Assembly (NCBI GenBank): GCA_029239875.1
Contig: JARBUD010000008.1
Location: 1 to 64,000 of the forward strand
Direction of reading: 5' to 3'
DNA from: Xanthobacteraceae bacterium
Lineage (GTDB): Bacteria > Pseudomonadota > Alphaproteobacteria > Rhizobiales > Xanthobacteraceae
Length of the DNA stretch: 64,000 nucleotides
Shown here: piece after piece, positions 9,039-17,538 of the stretch
How positions within the stretch are numbered: position 1 is the first letter of the stretch
How the letters are laid out: each line of letters starts with the position of its first letter
The notes under the pieces: generated by a model
Seen by the model: the letters and a program-made list of their open reading frames with translations, nothing else
The model's database searches: none
Told to the model about the DNA's origin: nothing
Position numbers and translations under genes: made by a program

Positions 9039-10195
9039 CTCTGCCTCACGGGTGCGAGCAGCATCCGCCCGTAGCCCGCCGCGAAGAGCAAATAGGCCAC
9101 GGCCCAGGCGAGCCCGGCGCAGGCAAGCCCATGCACCATCCACCCGCCGGCATAGGGAGCGGCGATGCGGGCAGCCGCCCCGACGAAGACGAGGGCGAAT
9201 ATCGCGACTTCCAGCCATCCGGCGACGAGCGGCCGGCCAGAATGGCCGCGGCTGGCGCGCGTCATCACCGCGAGGGTCATGGCGCCGAAGGTGCCGACGG
9301 TCCAGACATGGACGGCGGCGACCGGATCGACGAGGGCGGGAGCGACGATCGACGCGGCGACCGCGATGAAGCCGAGCGGGATGGTGGCAAAGCCGATGTG
9401 AAGGACGAGCAGCAGCGGCTCGGAACGCGTAGCGAGGCCGTGCCACCGGCTAAGCCGGATTGCGGTGAGCACGCCGCCGAGCCCGAGCAGAGCCGCGGTG
9501 GCGCGTGCGTCGGGGAACGCGGTCCAGGCGGCGAGGCCGAGGCCGCACGCCGCCATGGAGGCCATATCGAGGCGGGAGAACGCGGCCGGCAGCGCCGCCG
9601 CCTTGCGGGCCGTCAGCCAGTTCCGCGTGAAGGCGGGAACGATGCGTCCGCCGATCAGCAGGACCAGGATCAGCACGAGGGCGACGGCCGCACGTAGCGA
9701 ATAGTCCGCTGTCCCAGTGAGGCGTGCCTCGACATGGAAGGCGAGGTCGGCGAGCCCGAGCGCAGCGACGACGGCGACGACGCGCAGGTTCCGGTAGTTC
9801 TCGGCCGCGAGGACCTCGCGGGCGAACACGGCCGCCAGGGCGAGCGGGAAGGCAAGGTCCACCGCCGTCGCCGCATCGGCGCCGATCAGCGCGGAGGTCG
9901 ATACCGCCACCCGCCCGGCGAGCCACAGGAGGACGAGCCCGAGCAGCTCGCGCCCGGCGACCGGCGGGCGGCCGGTCCAGTTGCTGACGGCGGTCAGGGC
10001 GAAACCGGCGATGATCGCCATGACCCCGCCGAACAGCATGGTGCGGACGTGCCAGTCCCGCGCCGACAGCGCCGTCGGGATATCGAGCCCGCCGAGATAG
10101 ACGGGAATCCAGGCGAGCACCGAGCCGCCCATGGCGAGCGCGCCGAGCAGGAAGAACGGACGGAAGCCGCCGGAGAGCCACTGAGGCGTGGTCAT
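9035..10195 (-). CDS. nnrS: NnrS family heme-copper membrane protein (copy 1)
   Basis: Polytopic inner-membrane protein of the NnrS family, linked to relief of nitric oxide stress during denitrification. 386 residues with about 12 hydrophobic segments. The family hallmark is near residues 47-77: the phrase RDWHVRTMLFGGVMAIIAGF, with the conserved WH, then NWTG; a second conserved part is VHVWTVGTFGAMTLAVMTRASRGHSGR. It lies 37 bp downstream of the pseudoazurin gene and overlaps the next gene by 4 bp, so azu-nnrS-small membrane protein is probably one transcript read from the TTG-N8-CAA promoter at 10737. A second copy is at 17539-18711. Confidence 0.9.
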   Translation of the reverse strand: MTTPQWLSGGFRPFFLLGALAMGGSVLAWIPVYLGGLDIPTALSARDWHVRTMLFGGVMAIIAGFALTAVSNWTGRPPVAGRELLGLVLLWLAGRVAVSTSALIGADAATAVDLAFPLALAAVFAREVLAAENYRNLRVVAVVAALGLADLAFHVEARLTGTADYSLRAAVALVLILVLLIGGRIVPAFTRNWLTARKAAALPAAFSRLDMASMAACGLGLAAWTAFPDARATAALLGLGGVLTAIRLSRWHGLATRSEPLLLVLHIGFATIPLGFIAVAASIVAPALVDPVAAVHVWTVGTFGAMTLAVMTRASRGHSGRPLVAGWLEVAIFALVFVGAAARIAAPYAGGWMVHGLACAGLAWAVAYLLFAAGYGRMLLAPVRQR

Positions 10196-10232
10196 TTGCC
10201 TGTACCCGCGGGGATAAGAGCGCGCCGCGCGA

Positions 10233-10667
10233 TCAGAGCCCGCCGAAGAGCGCGGTGAACTTCTTGTTCGCTGCTCCGCTGGTCTTCACGGCCTTGGCGG
10301 CATCGAGATTCACCGGGTCTCCGACGACGACAAGGCCCACCATGCCCATGGCGATGTGGGGCTTGCACTTCACGCCGTAGATCCCGGGCTGGGTGAAGGT
10401 GACGGTGATGTCCTGGCCCATCTTGCCTTCGAAGGGCTGGGCGCCGTCAGGGATCATGCCCTTGATGGTCTCGGCATTGTGCCCGGGATCGGTCGCCTTG
10501 AACGTCACCGTGTCGCCGGGCGCGACCTTGATCAGATCAGGCTCGAACACCATCGCGCCCTTCTCGCCCTTGTTGAGCATCTTCACCTCGTGGTCGGCGG
10601 CCATGGCGGCCGTTCCAGCCAGCGTCACGACGGCGATGAGGGCGAGGGCGAAGCTCCTGGTCTTCAT
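10233..10667 (-). CDS. azu: pseudoazurin (type 1 blue copper protein)
   Basis: Periplasmic electron carrier that donates to copper nitrite reductase. 144 residues with a signal peptide cleaved after AAMA (about residue 23). All type 1 copper ligands are present: His63 in DPGHNAE, Cys101, His104 and Met109 in [12 protein letters not shown]. The C-terminal helical extension ([16 protein letters not shown]) is typical of pseudoazurins. I chose ATG 10667, preceded by GGAGAAA, instead of a longer frame from 10766, because the signal peptide begins there. A CRP/FNR-type palindrome is centred 76 bp upstream. Its place within 4 kb of nirK suits its role as NirK's electron donor. Confidence 0.95.
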   Translation of the reverse strand: MKTRSFALALIAVVTLAGTAAMAADHEVKMLNKGEKGAMVFEPDLIKVAPGDTVTFKATDPGHNAETIKGMIPDGAQPFEGKMGQDITVTFTQPGIYGVKCKPHIAMGMVGLVVVGDPVNLDAAKAVKTSGAANKKFTALFGGL

Positions 10668-10736
10668 GGTCTTTCTCCGAAGCGGACCACCGCGGCCCGT
10701 TGCGGGAGGTTCTAGCCGCGCGAAGCCGCGGCAACG

Positions 10737-10750
10737 TTGTGCCAGCGCAA
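10737..10750. promoter_or_regulatory. putative NnrR/Dnr box upstream of azu
   Basis: TTGTGCCAGCGCAA fits TTG-N8-CAA, the core of CRP/FNR-family sites. It is centred about 76 bp before the pseudoazurin ATG, in the gap after the preceding membrane-protein gene. It is one of six such sites in promoters of this island. Confidence 0.65.
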
Positions 10751-10762
10751 ACTGGCGCCGCT

Positions 10763-11830
10763 TCACGAGGGGCGCGGGCGCGACCAGTCGACCGATGTCG
10801 CCGCGAGCGTCGCGGCATAGGCCAGGAGGCTCACAAGGGTAAGCCAGGCGCCGGCAGCGATCAGTCCAGTCGATTGCAGCGCATCGCCGGCCATGCGCGC
10901 GACGACGGCGAATTCGAGCATCGCGACCGGTGCATAGAGCGCCGGCACATAGCGGACCCGGGCGCCGACGACGGCGGGCAGGATGATGGGCGCATGCGCG
11001 AACACCATCGACAGGACGAAGCCGAGCCCGATCGCATGGACCGCCGCGTCATGGCCGAAGGCCGAGCTCGCCGGCGGCCACAAGGCAAGCGCCAGGGCGG
11101 CGACCAGCAGCCAGCCATAGCCGAGCAGCAGGCAGACCGCGCTGAAGCGCGCGGCACCGGAACCGCGAATGGTCCATGCCGCGATGTCGTTGCCGGCGAG
11201 CCAAAGCGCGAGCGCACCAAGCGAGGCCGCCAGCAGCCCGGATCCGGTCCAGGGCTGTCCGGCCACCAACGCGACCGCGAAGACCGTCACGATCGCGATG
11301 AGGAGGGCTTTCGCGGCCAGGCCGGGCTGCGTCAGCCGGGACAGCTCGATCCGCTCGGCGGTGATGGTCAGGATGAGGAAGCCGAGCCATGCATAGGCGA
11401 CCTCGGCGACGCTCGCACCGGCGAGCCAGCGGGCGGTGCCGAGCGGCCAGAGCGCGGCGCCGAGCGTCATCACCGCGGTGAACAGGGCGGGCACCCGGCA
11501 GGCGGCCGTGGCGGTGAGAGCGAAGAGGCCGAGGCCCGCCAGCAGGAAGGCGGCGGCCGCCGGTCCGGTGAAGCCGAGGACGAGCAGGACGGCGCCGGCG
11601 GCGGCGAGCGCGGGGATGGCCAAAGCCGCCGTTCCGCCCTGCGCAACCGCCCGCTCGAGGGCGACCAGCGTGCCGAAGAAGCCGCAGATCATCAGCGCCC
11701 CGTGATGCTCGGCCGGGGTCGACAGCGGCGGAACGAGGCCGAGCCGAGCGAGGCCGCCGGCGAGCCCGGCCACGATGGATGCGCCTGCCGCGATCGCCAG
11801 CGCGACGCGCAGCCGGCCGGACGCGTTCAT
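10763..11830 (-). CDS. polytopic membrane protein of the denitrification island, function unknown
   Basis: 355 residues that are almost wholly hydrophobic, with roughly ten to twelve membrane segments. Conserved-looking polar features sit in the membrane: [21 protein letters not shown] near the start and [14 protein letters not shown] near residue 285, where buried His residues could bind heme or copper. I do not recognise a characterised family; it resembles NnrS only in general style. Start ATG 11830 overlaps the DUF59 gene stop (ATGA), so the two are translationally coupled and likely share the TTG-N8-CAA promoter at 12318. Context suggests a role in NO tolerance or assembly of denitrification enzymes, an inference from position only. 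Confidence 0.75.
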   Translation of the reverse strand: MNASGRLRVALAIAAGASIVAGLAGGLARLGLVPPLSTPAEHHGALMICGFFGTLVALERAVAQGGTAALAIPALAAAGAVLLVLGFTGPAAAAFLLAGLGLFALTATAACRVPALFTAVMTLGAALWPLGTARWLAGASVAEVAYAWLGFLILTITAERIELSRLTQPGLAAKALLIAIVTVFAVALVAGQPWTGSGLLAASLGALALWLAGNDIAAWTIRGSGAARFSAVCLLLGYGWLLVAALALALWPPASSAFGHDAAVHAIGLGFVLSMVFAHAPIILPAVVGARVRYVPALYAPVAMLEFAVVARMAGDALQSTGLIAAGAWLTLVSLLAYAATLAATSVDWSRPRPS

Positions 11831-12267
11831 GACGCGCCTGCAAGGCGCGAGAGCCATGCCCTGGCCGCCGCTAACGGACGAAACGGCTTCGGCGCGAAAT
11901 GGGAGCGCACCTCCGGCGAGGCGAGGTCCGGCGTCCAGCGCGCGCCACGCTCGACCCGCACATGCACCGTGTAGTCCAAGCCTAGGCGTTTGCCGACCGC
12001 GGCCGCGGCCGTCTCAGCGATCACCCCTCCGAGCGGACAGGTCGGCGTGGTCATCATCAGGGTGATCGAGACCTCGCCCGGCGCGATCTCGCAGGAGACG
12101 ACGAGGCCGAGATCGACGATGTTCACGCCCAGCTCGGGGTCATCGACCTCGCGCAGCGCGGCGAGGATTTCGGCTTCCAGTTCGGGCCGCGCGGAATGCA
12201 TACCGACCAGAGAGCCGGGCATGCGCTGCGCGTCGACCATGGCTCCGGCATCGTTCGGATAAGGCAT
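11827..12267 (-). CDS. DUF59 / MIP18-type protein (SufT/PaaD-like)
   Basis: 146 residues. The DUF59 domain covers about residues 30-120 and shows REVDDPELGVNIVDLGLV, a signature of the family, and MTTPTCPLGGVI with the conserved Cys. DUF59 proteins assist Fe-S cluster assembly or act in phenylacetate oxygenase maturation. The C-terminal 30 residues (FAPKPFRPLAAARAW) are an extension. ATG 12267 has an excellent AGGAGGG five bases upstream. A TTG-N8-CAA box is centred 57 bp before the start, and the gene is coupled to the membrane protein downstream. I infer an anaerobically induced Fe-S maturation or repair role for denitrification enzymes. Confidence 0.85.
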   Translation of the reverse strand: MPYPNDAGAMVDAQRMPGSLVGMHSARPELEAEILAALREVDDPELGVNIVDLGLVVSCEIAPGEVSITLMMTTPTCPLGGVIAETAAAAVGKRLGLDYTVHVRVERGARWTPDLASPEVRSHFAPKPFRPLAAARAWLSRLAGAS

Positions 12268-12317
12268 CGATCCCTCCTGTTCGAGGGAAAGCCTATCGGG
12301 GCCGCCTGCCATGTTCT

Positions 12318-12331
12318 TTGTCGCAGGGCAA
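12318..12331. promoter_or_regulatory. putative NnrR/Dnr box upstream of the DUF59 gene
   Basis: TTGTCGCAGGGCAA (TTG-N8-CAA) lies in the 87-bp gap between nirV and the DUF59 gene, centred about 57 bp from the DUF59 start codon, a normal distance for an activator site. Confidence 0.65.
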
Positions 12332-12354
12332 ATCCGCGGGCCGCCGCTGCTGCC

Positions 12355-13179
12355 TCAGAATCCGAACCATTCGCGCAGACGACCCTCGCCGCGGACGAGC
12401 CGCATGCCGAGATTGGCCGGCGGGATGCCGACCGAGCAGGCACCTGCCTTGGGGTCGCGGAAGAAGCCGGTCATGTAGGCCCGGTGGCGTCCCTCGGCGA
12501 TGCGGACACCGCAATTCTCGACCTCGGTCGCGGCACCCGTCGCCGGATCGGTCCGGTGGCGGACATAGCAGGTGCTCGTCCATTCCCAGACATTGCCGGA
12601 GAGGTCGAGCAGGCCGTGCTCGTTCGCGCCGAACGTGCCGGCAGGCTTCGGCGCGGGATCGAGCGCCTGCTCGGCCGCGGCTTCCGCGTCATAGGTCGCG
12701 ATCCAGCGCCGCGAGGGGTTCGCCGGGTCGCTGATCTCCGTATAGGCATCGTCCCGGTAGCGCGAGCCGGCGGCCAGCGCCCATTCGCGGTCGGTGGGGA
12801 GCCGCCAGTTCTGCCCGGTCTCGCGCGACAGCCATTCGGCGTAGGCGACGGCGTCGTAGAAGCTGATCCCCACGACCGGGAGGGCGGAATCCCCCGCACT
12901 GTCGAGCACCTTGCAGCCTTTCGCGGCGACGCAGCGGTCATAGTCGCCGCGCGTCACCTGTCCTTTCATGATGGCGAAGGGCTTCTTGGTAGCGATCTCG
13001 CCGATCGGACCGTTCACCGGCCTCGTCCCGTCGATGAACTCGCCCGGCTCGCGATAGCGCACCGAGGCGCGCTCGATGCGGACCAGGCTGCCATCCTCCG
13101 GCATCGGGGCGAAGCCCTGGAGCACGGCCATGCCGGCAAGGCCGAGGACCGTGAGGAAGACGACGCGGCGCTTGCGCAT
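12355..13179 (-). CDS. nirV: NirV, formylglycine-generating-enzyme-like (SUMF1) protein
   Basis: Accessory protein found directly after nirK in many denitrifiers; its biochemical role is unsettled. 274 residues. An N-terminal hydrophobic segment (residues about 6-24) implies export or membrane anchoring. The FGE-sulfatase domain follows: GQVTRGDYDRCVAAKGC, PVVGISFYDAVAYAEWLSR, NWRLPTDREWALAAGSRYR, and GLLDLSGNVWEWTSTCY, all SUMF1 signatures, ending GMRLVRGEG. I chose ATG 13179 (GGGAG upstream) because the longer frame is the shadow of nirK's 3' end. It lies 59 bp after nirK in the same operon, with a hairpin in between. Confidence 0.93.
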   Translation of the reverse strand: MRKRRVVFLTVLGLAGMAVLQGFAPMPEDGSLVRIERASVRYREPGEFIDGTRPVNGPIGEIATKKPFAIMKGQVTRGDYDRCVAAKGCKVLDSAGDSALPVVGISFYDAVAYAEWLSRETGQNWRLPTDREWALAAGSRYRDDAYTEISDPANPSRRWIATYDAEAAAEQALDPAPKPAGTFGANEHGLLDLSGNVWEWTSTCYVRHRTDPATGAATEVENCGVRIAEGRHRAYMTGFFRDPKAGACSVGIPPANLGMRLVRGEGRLREWFGF

Positions 13180-13200
13180 CTTAAGCTCCCGGAAGGAGGA

Positions 13201-13227
13201 GCGGCCCGCCCGGAATGGCCGGGCCGC
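13201..13227 (-). promoter_or_regulatory. nirK-nirV intercistronic hairpin
   Basis: GCGGCCCG pairs with CGGGCCGC across an 11-base loop in the 59-bp gap between nirK and nirV. No T-run follows on the minus strand, so it is more likely an mRNA-stabilising or attenuating hairpin than a full terminator. Confidence 0.45.
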
Positions 13228-13238
13228 AGTCGGCCGGC

Positions 13239-14363
13239 TCACTGGCCGACGATCGGCCCGGGCGCGGCGACCTGCTTCATCAGGTCCTCGCTCCATTCGC
13301 CCGAGACCTTCACATGGGCGGTGGCACCGAGCTCGGCCGCCTCGATCAGGTTGTGGTTCACATAGGCGTAGATGCCCGGCTGCAGGAACTTGTAGGTCGC
13401 CACCGCCGCGCTGCCGCCGGCCACGAACCATGTCTCGAGATCCTTGGCGGGGGGATTGTGGAACTTGCCGCGCTCCCAGACATGGTCGCCATGGCCGCCG
13501 ATCAGGTGGGGACGGGTGTCGCGGTTCGCCGAGCTGTGGATGAACAGCACGGTCTCGCCGACCTTCGCCGTCATGGCGTTCTCGCCCGTCAGCGCGCCCT
13601 TGCGGCCGTTGAAGACGACGTGGGTGGGAATGAGGCCCTTCATCACCTCGACGGTGTCGGCATAGGCTTCGCCGGGGGTCTCGTAGTCGACGTATTTCCC
13701 GTTCTCGTCCTTCGGAATGTAGAGGTCGAACTCGCCGATCGTGTAGGCGCGGTCATATGTGACCGGGCTGCCCGCCTCGTCCTTCAGGCCCTCGCGCGGC
13801 AGCACCAGGATGGTGCCGCTCATGCCGCTGACGACGTGCCAGGGGATCATGCCGGGAGGGGCGCAGTGATAGACGAAGGCGCCGGCGCGGGTCGCCTTGA
13901 AGCGGAGCGTCGTCTGCTCGCCGGGGTTCACCAGGGTGAGCTGCGCGCCGCCCAGCGCGCCCGTCGCGCTGTGGAAGTCGATATTGTGCGGCATCGTGTT
14001 GGTTTCGGGATTGATGAGGGTCAGCTGCACGTAGTCGCCCTCGTGGACGACCATGGTCGGACCCGGCATCGAGCCGTTGAAGGTCATCGCTTGGAAGGTG
14101 ACGCCCTCGTCGACGGTGATCTTCTTCTCCTCGATCTTCATGGTGAACTCGACGACCTTCGGCGCGCCGGTGTCCACCTGCTGATGCTGCATGACCGCGG
14201 GAGGCGGCACGAGCTCCGCCTTCACGTGCCTGAGGCCGGCGGTCTGGTCCGCCTGGCCGAGAACCTTGGGGGCCGGGCTGAGGCCCTCCTCGGCGAGAGA
14301 GGGCGCCGCCGCCACAAGGGCGGCAATGGCGGCGCCGAACAAAGTGGTACGACGGGTAAACAT
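13239..14363 (-). CDS. nirK: copper-containing nitrite reductase
   Basis: Periplasmic homotrimeric enzyme reducing nitrite to nitric oxide. 374 residues with a signal peptide (MFTRR then a hydrophobic core, cleavage near SLA-EE). All ligands match class I NirK with an offset of 31 from Achromobacter/Alcaligenes numbering: type 1 copper His126, Cys167, His176, Met181; type 2 copper His131, His166, His337; catalytic Asp129 (NIDFH) and His286 (RPHLIGGH). It is the first gene of nirK-nirV. The start is supported by GGAAGGA upstream. A TTG-N8-CAA palindrome centred 79 bp upstream lies between it and the divergent regulator gene, the expected arrangement for NO-responsive control. Confidence 0.98.
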   Translation of the reverse strand: MFTRRTTLFGAAIAALVAAAPSLAEEGLSPAPKVLGQADQTAGLRHVKAELVPPPAVMQHQQVDTGAPKVVEFTMKIEEKKITVDEGVTFQAMTFNGSMPGPTMVVHEGDYVQLTLINPETNTMPHNIDFHSATGALGGAQLTLVNPGEQTTLRFKATRAGAFVYHCAPPGMIPWHVVSGMSGTILVLPREGLKDEAGSPVTYDRAYTIGEFDLYIPKDENGKYVDYETPGEAYADTVEVMKGLIPTHVVFNGRKGALTGENAMTAKVGETVLFIHSSANRDTRPHLIGGHGDHVWERGKFHNPPAKDLETWFVAGGSAAVATYKFLQPGIYAYVNHNLIEAAELGATAHVKVSGEWSEDLMKQVAAPGPIVGQ

Positions 14364-14435
14364 GTTCCGGTCCTTCCTCTTTTCATGACTTGCTTGTCGT
14401 TGAGAGGAATAGACGCCCGATCCCGACCGGCCTTT

Positions 14436-14449
14436 TTGCTAAAAGGCAA
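14436..14449. promoter_or_regulatory. putative NnrR/Dnr box between nirK and the regulator gene
   Basis: TTGCTAAAAGGCAA (TTG-N8-CAA, nearly symmetric) is centred about 79 bp from the nirK ATG and 124 bp from the chosen regulator start. It can serve nirK and possibly autoregulate the regulator. Confidence 0.7.
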
Positions 14450-14566
14450 AGATGAAACACGTTGTCGGCGGAAGGGGTGACGCAGGGAGTCGCAGGGGCG
14501 GGCGGCGCGTCGGTTGTCTGCGACGTCCCCTCCGGATTACCCTCGCGGCGAAACGGGAACGTCGCC

Positions 14567-15268
14567 ATGCCTATGAAGAAGCTCGACCGCTCGCTGATCC
14601 GGGATCTGAGCATCTTCCAGTCCATGTCGGAGGAGGATCTCGACGCCGTCCTCGCCATGGCCTCGATCCGGCAATTGCCCGAGGGAAAGGCCGCCTTCTC
14701 GCAGGGCGAGATCGCCACCGAGTTCTTCGCGCTGCTGCATGGCCGCCTGAAGGTCGTGCAGACGACGCCGGACGGGCAGCAGGTCGTCGTGCGGCACGTC
14801 AATCCCGGGGACATATTCGGCATCGCCCGCGCGATGCGTCGTCCCGACTTTCCGGCCACCGCCATCGCCGTCGTCGAAAGCCTGGCGCTTGCCTGGCCGT
14901 CGAACCAGTGGGAGGCCTTCATCGCGCGCAGCCCGGTGCTCGCCATGAACGCGCTCCAGACCGTGGGGCAGCGCCTGCAGGACGCCCATACGCGGATCCG
15001 CGAGCTCTCGACCGAGGAAGTCGAGCGCCGCGTCGCGCATGCGCTGCTGCGGCTGGTGCGGCAGGCGGGCCGGAAGACCGAGGAGGGCATCCTCATCGAC
15101 TTCCCGGTCACCCGGCAGGATCTCGCCGAGATGACCGGCACCACGCTCCACACGGTCAGCCGGGTGATGACCGGTTGGGAATCCAAGGGGCTGGTGGCCA
15201 GCGGTCGCAAGAAGGTCGTGGTCAAGGACGCGCACGGGCTTCACGTGCTGGCAGAGAAGCCGGAGTGA
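14567..15268 (+). CDS. nnrR: CRP/FNR-family transcriptional regulator (NnrR/Dnr type)
   Basis: Transcription factor of about 233 residues, likely sensing NO and activating denitrification genes. An N-terminal cyclic-nucleotide-binding-like beta-roll (residues about 15-125, HVNPGDIFGIARAM), a dimerisation helix (LQDAHTRIRELSTEEVERRV) and a C-terminal helix-turn-helix (TRQDLAEMTGTTLHTVSRVM) are visible. The Cys cluster of FNR is absent, which points to the heme/NO-type Dnr or NnrR subgroups, not an oxygen-sensing Fe-S FNR. ATG 14567 is chosen; ATG 14573 is also possible, and the longer TTG-started frame has no domain support. Divergent from nirK, with the shared box at 14436. It is the obvious candidate to bind the six boxes. 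Confidence 0.88.
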   Translation: MPMKKLDRSLIRDLSIFQSMSEEDLDAVLAMASIRQLPEGKAAFSQGEIATEFFALLHGRLKVVQTTPDGQQVVVRHVNPGDIFGIARAMRRPDFPATAIAVVESLALAWPSNQWEAFIARSPVLAMNALQTVGQRLQDAHTRIRELSTEEVERRVAHALLRLVRQAGRKTEEGILIDFPVTRQDLAEMTGTTLHTVSRVMTGWESKGLVASGRKKVVVKDAHGLHVLAEKPE

Positions 15269-15276
15269 CAGGGAGT

Positions 15277-15290
15277 TTGTCGGGGAACAA
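15277..15290. promoter_or_regulatory. putative NnrR/Dnr box upstream of the DUF2249 gene
   Basis: TTGTCGGGGAACAA lies eight bases after the regulator's stop codon and is centred about 65 bp before the DUF2249 ATG. It is base-for-base identical to the 14-mer upstream of norC at 23452. Confidence 0.72.
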
Positions 15291-15348
15291 CGTTCGGGTG
15301 CCGCCGGCCCGGTAGGGCTCTCCCGCGCAGCTTTGCGAAGGAGAGCAC

Positions 15349-15705
15349 ATGTCCCAGATCACCGAAGCGACCATCACCGCCGAACCGGCAAACCCGACCG
15401 TCGCCGAGCCGGTCATCCTCGACGTTCGGCCCCTTGCGAGGCCGCAGCGTCATCTTCTCATCTTCCGCCAGTTCGAGCTCCTCGCGCCGGGCGAGGCGTT
15501 CGAACTGGTGAACGACCATGACCCGCTCGGCCTTCTGCATCAGTTGCGCCAGATCGTGCCCGGCCTGTTCACCTGGGACTATCGCCGGCAGGGACCGGAT
15601 GAATGGCGCGTGCTGATCGGCCGGACGCAGGCTTCGGCGCCGGCCGATGCACATGTCCACGACGACGGCTGCACCTGCGGCTCCTCCAGCGGGGGCTGCG
15701 GCTGA
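15349..15705 (+). CDS. DUF2249 protein with Cys-rich tail
   Basis: 118 residues. The DUF2249 domain covers about residues 22-95 (ILDVRPLARPQRHLLIF, LVNDHDPLGLLHQL, WRVLIGR). The family resembles TusA/SirA-like small folds and often occurs with hemerythrin or denitrification genes; function unknown. The C-terminal tail, with His and four Cys residues in its last 16 positions, looks metal- or cluster-binding. A good GAAGGAG precedes the ATG. A TTG-N8-CAA box 65 bp upstream ties it to the nor promoter (identical site). It may carry metal or sulfur for denitrification enzyme maturation, by inference only. Confidence 0.82.
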   Translation: MSQITEATITAEPANPTVAEPVILDVRPLARPQRHLLIFRQFELLAPGEAFELVNDHDPLGLLHQLRQIVPGLFTWDYRRQGPDEWRVLIGRTQASAPADAHVHDDGCTCGSSSGGCG

Positions 15706-15760
15706 GCGGCCGCCCTTGCGTTCCCGCATCTCGCCGATCTCCGTCCAACGGGGATCGGCG

Positions 15761-16021
15761 TCATGCCGAGGGAGCACCGTAGCGGCCACGCGCACTCGTC
15801 GCGGCATCCCGCGCGATGGCGGCATTCACCTCCCTGAGGAATTCGTCGAGCGGCACGCCGTGCTCGCGGCAGGCCTCGCGGACATCGTGCAGACGCACCA
15901 CCGGGCAGCCGATGCACATCATCTTCCGGCGGATGAACAGCGGGATCGTCACCTTATAGGTGCTCATGAGGTCGTCGAGGATGGTCTCGGCGATAATCGG
16001 GGCGGTCAGGACCGTCGACAT
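15761..16021 (-). CDS. DUF1858 domain protein
   Basis: 86-residue cytosolic protein. It starts MSTVLTAPIIAETILDDLMS and contains the DUF1858 pattern of a start helix, the FIRRKMMCIGCPVVRLHDV segment with a CxxC-like pair (Cys-Ile-Gly-Cys), and a closing REHGVPLDEFLREVN. DUF1858 proteins are small, often partner or precede Ric/ScdA-type iron-sulfur repair proteins, and their function is unknown. I chose ATG 16021 since the much longer frame upstream is antisense to hemN. It is divergent from hemN; the shared gap holds a TTG-N8-CAA box centred 58 bp from this start. Confidence 0.82.
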   Translation of the reverse strand: MSTVLTAPIIAETILDDLMSTYKVTIPLFIRRKMMCIGCPVVRLHDVREACREHGVPLDEFLREVNAAIARDAATSARGRYGAPSA

Positions 16022-16072
16022 GGTCGGGTCTCCTTCTCGTCCGGAACCTAGACCTGCGGCATCCTGTCTTCT

Positions 16073-16086
16073 TTGCTCCGCCGCAA
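16073..16086. promoter_or_regulatory. putative NnrR/Dnr box between DUF1858 gene and hemN
   Basis: TTGCTCCGCCGCAA (TTG-N8-CAA) lies in the 150-bp divergent gap, centred about 58 bp from the DUF1858 start and 92 bp from the hemN start; it can serve either or both. Confidence 0.65.
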
Positions 16087-16171
16087 CGAAGGCGGGCGTT
16101 TCTCCGCCTATCGATGCCGGCACCCGGACGGCCGCTCCATCCCGCAGGCCGGACGGCGGAGAGCTGAGCCC

Positions 16172-17536
16172 ATGAACGCGCCCTTCATCCCCACGCCTTC
16201 CCTCATCGACATCGCCCGCCGCATGGTGCCGCGCTACACCTCCTACCCGACCGCGCCGCATTTCTCCCCGGCCGTCACGGCTGAGACCTATGGCGGCTGG
16301 CTGGAGAAGGTGCGGGACAGCGGCGAGGCGATCTCGCTCTATCTGCACGTCCCGTTCTGCCGGACCATCTGCAATTATTGCGGCTGCACCACCAAGGCGG
16401 CGCTGCGCGACGATCCGGTGCGCGCCTATGCGGCGGCGATCCATGACGAGATCGCCCTCCTCGCCGAGCGGCTCGGGCCGGTGGAAGTCTCGCACATCCA
16501 TTGGGGCGGCGGCACGCCGAACATCCTGCCGCCGGACTGCTTCGAGGCGCTGGTGCGCGACCTCGGCGAGCGCTTCCCCTTCCGGTCGGACATGGAGCAC
16601 GCGATCGAGCTCGATCCCCGCCATGTGACCGCCGAGGGCGCACGGCGGCTCGCCGGGCTCGGCATCAACCGCGCGAGCCTCGGCGTGCAGACGCTCGACG
16701 CCGCCGTGCAGAAGGCGATCGCCCGCATCCAGCCGTTGCCGGTGGTGGAAGCCTCCTTCGCCCATCTGCGGGAAGCCGGCATCACCGCCATCAATGCCGA
16801 CCTGATGTATGGCCTGCCGCTGCAGACGCTCGACATCATCCGCGACACCGCCGAACGGGTGCTGGCGCTGCAACCCAGCCGGTTCGCCATCTTCGGCTAC
16901 GCGCACATGCCGTGGATGAAGAGCCACCAGAGGCTGATCGACGAGGCCACGCTGCCGGATGCCGTGGAGCGCATCCGCCAGGCGGCGCTGGCCCGCGAGA
17001 TCCTCGAGCGCGGCGGCTATGTGGAGATCGGCATCGACCACTTCGCGCTGCCGGACGATGCGCTGACGCTGGCGCAGGATGAGCGCAGGCTGCACCGCAA
17101 TTTCCAGGGCTACACCGACGATGCCGCGACCACGCTGATCGGCATCGGCGCCTCCTCGATCAGCCGGACGCCCTGGGGCTTCGCGCAGAACGCTCCTGAC
17201 AACCACGGCTGGCGGCGGGCCATCGAATCCGGGCAGCTGCCGACGGTACGCGGCAAGGCCTATGAAGGGGACGATCGGCTACGCGCCGCAATCATCGAGG
17301 ATCTGCTCTGCGCCTTCGAGGTCGATCTCGCCGAGGTCGCAGCGCGGCACGGCGCGGGCGTCGATGGCTTCGAAGACGATGTCCGCAGGCTCGCGCCCCT
17401 CGTCAATGCGGGATGGGTGGAGGTGCGCGGCAATCGCATCGCGATCCGGCGGCACCGCCACGAGATCGCGCGCGTCGTCGCCGCCGAGTTCGATACCTAT
17501 CTCGGCCGCGGCGGCCGCCATTCGACGGCGGTGTGA
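16172..17536 (+). CDS. hemN: oxygen-independent coproporphyrinogen III oxidase
   Basis: Radical-SAM enzyme of anaerobic heme synthesis, converting coproporphyrinogen III to protoporphyrinogen IX. 454 residues. The cluster motif Cys63-x3-Cys67-x2-Cys70 follows YLHVPFC, and Cys72 gives the CNYCGC signature of true HemN. RYTSYPTAPHF near the start and the phrase IHWGGGTPNILPP (about residue 110) are further family hallmarks. A C-terminal HemN domain ends near YLGRG. ATG 16172 starts the recognisable protein. Heme supply under low oxygen supports NorBC, NapBC and cytochromes of the island, and a CRP/FNR-type box lies 92 bp upstream. The second nnrS follows after 2 bp. Confidence 0.95.
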   Translation: MNAPFIPTPSLIDIARRMVPRYTSYPTAPHFSPAVTAETYGGWLEKVRDSGEAISLYLHVPFCRTICNYCGCTTKAALRDDPVRAYAAAIHDEIALLAERLGPVEVSHIHWGGGTPNILPPDCFEALVRDLGERFPFRSDMEHAIELDPRHVTAEGARRLAGLGINRASLGVQTLDAAVQKAIARIQPLPVVEASFAHLREAGITAINADLMYGLPLQTLDIIRDTAERVLALQPSRFAIFGYAHMPWMKSHQRLIDEATLPDAVERIRQAALAREILERGGYVEIGIDHFALPDDALTLAQDERRLHRNFQGYTDDAATTLIGIGASSISRTPWGFAQNAPDNHGWRRAIESGQLPTVRGKAYEGDDRLRAAIIEDLLCAFEVDLAEVAARHGAGVDGFEDDVRRLAPLVNAGWVEVRGNRIAIRRHRHEIARVVAAEFDTYLGRGGRHSTAV

Positions 17537-17538
17537 CC

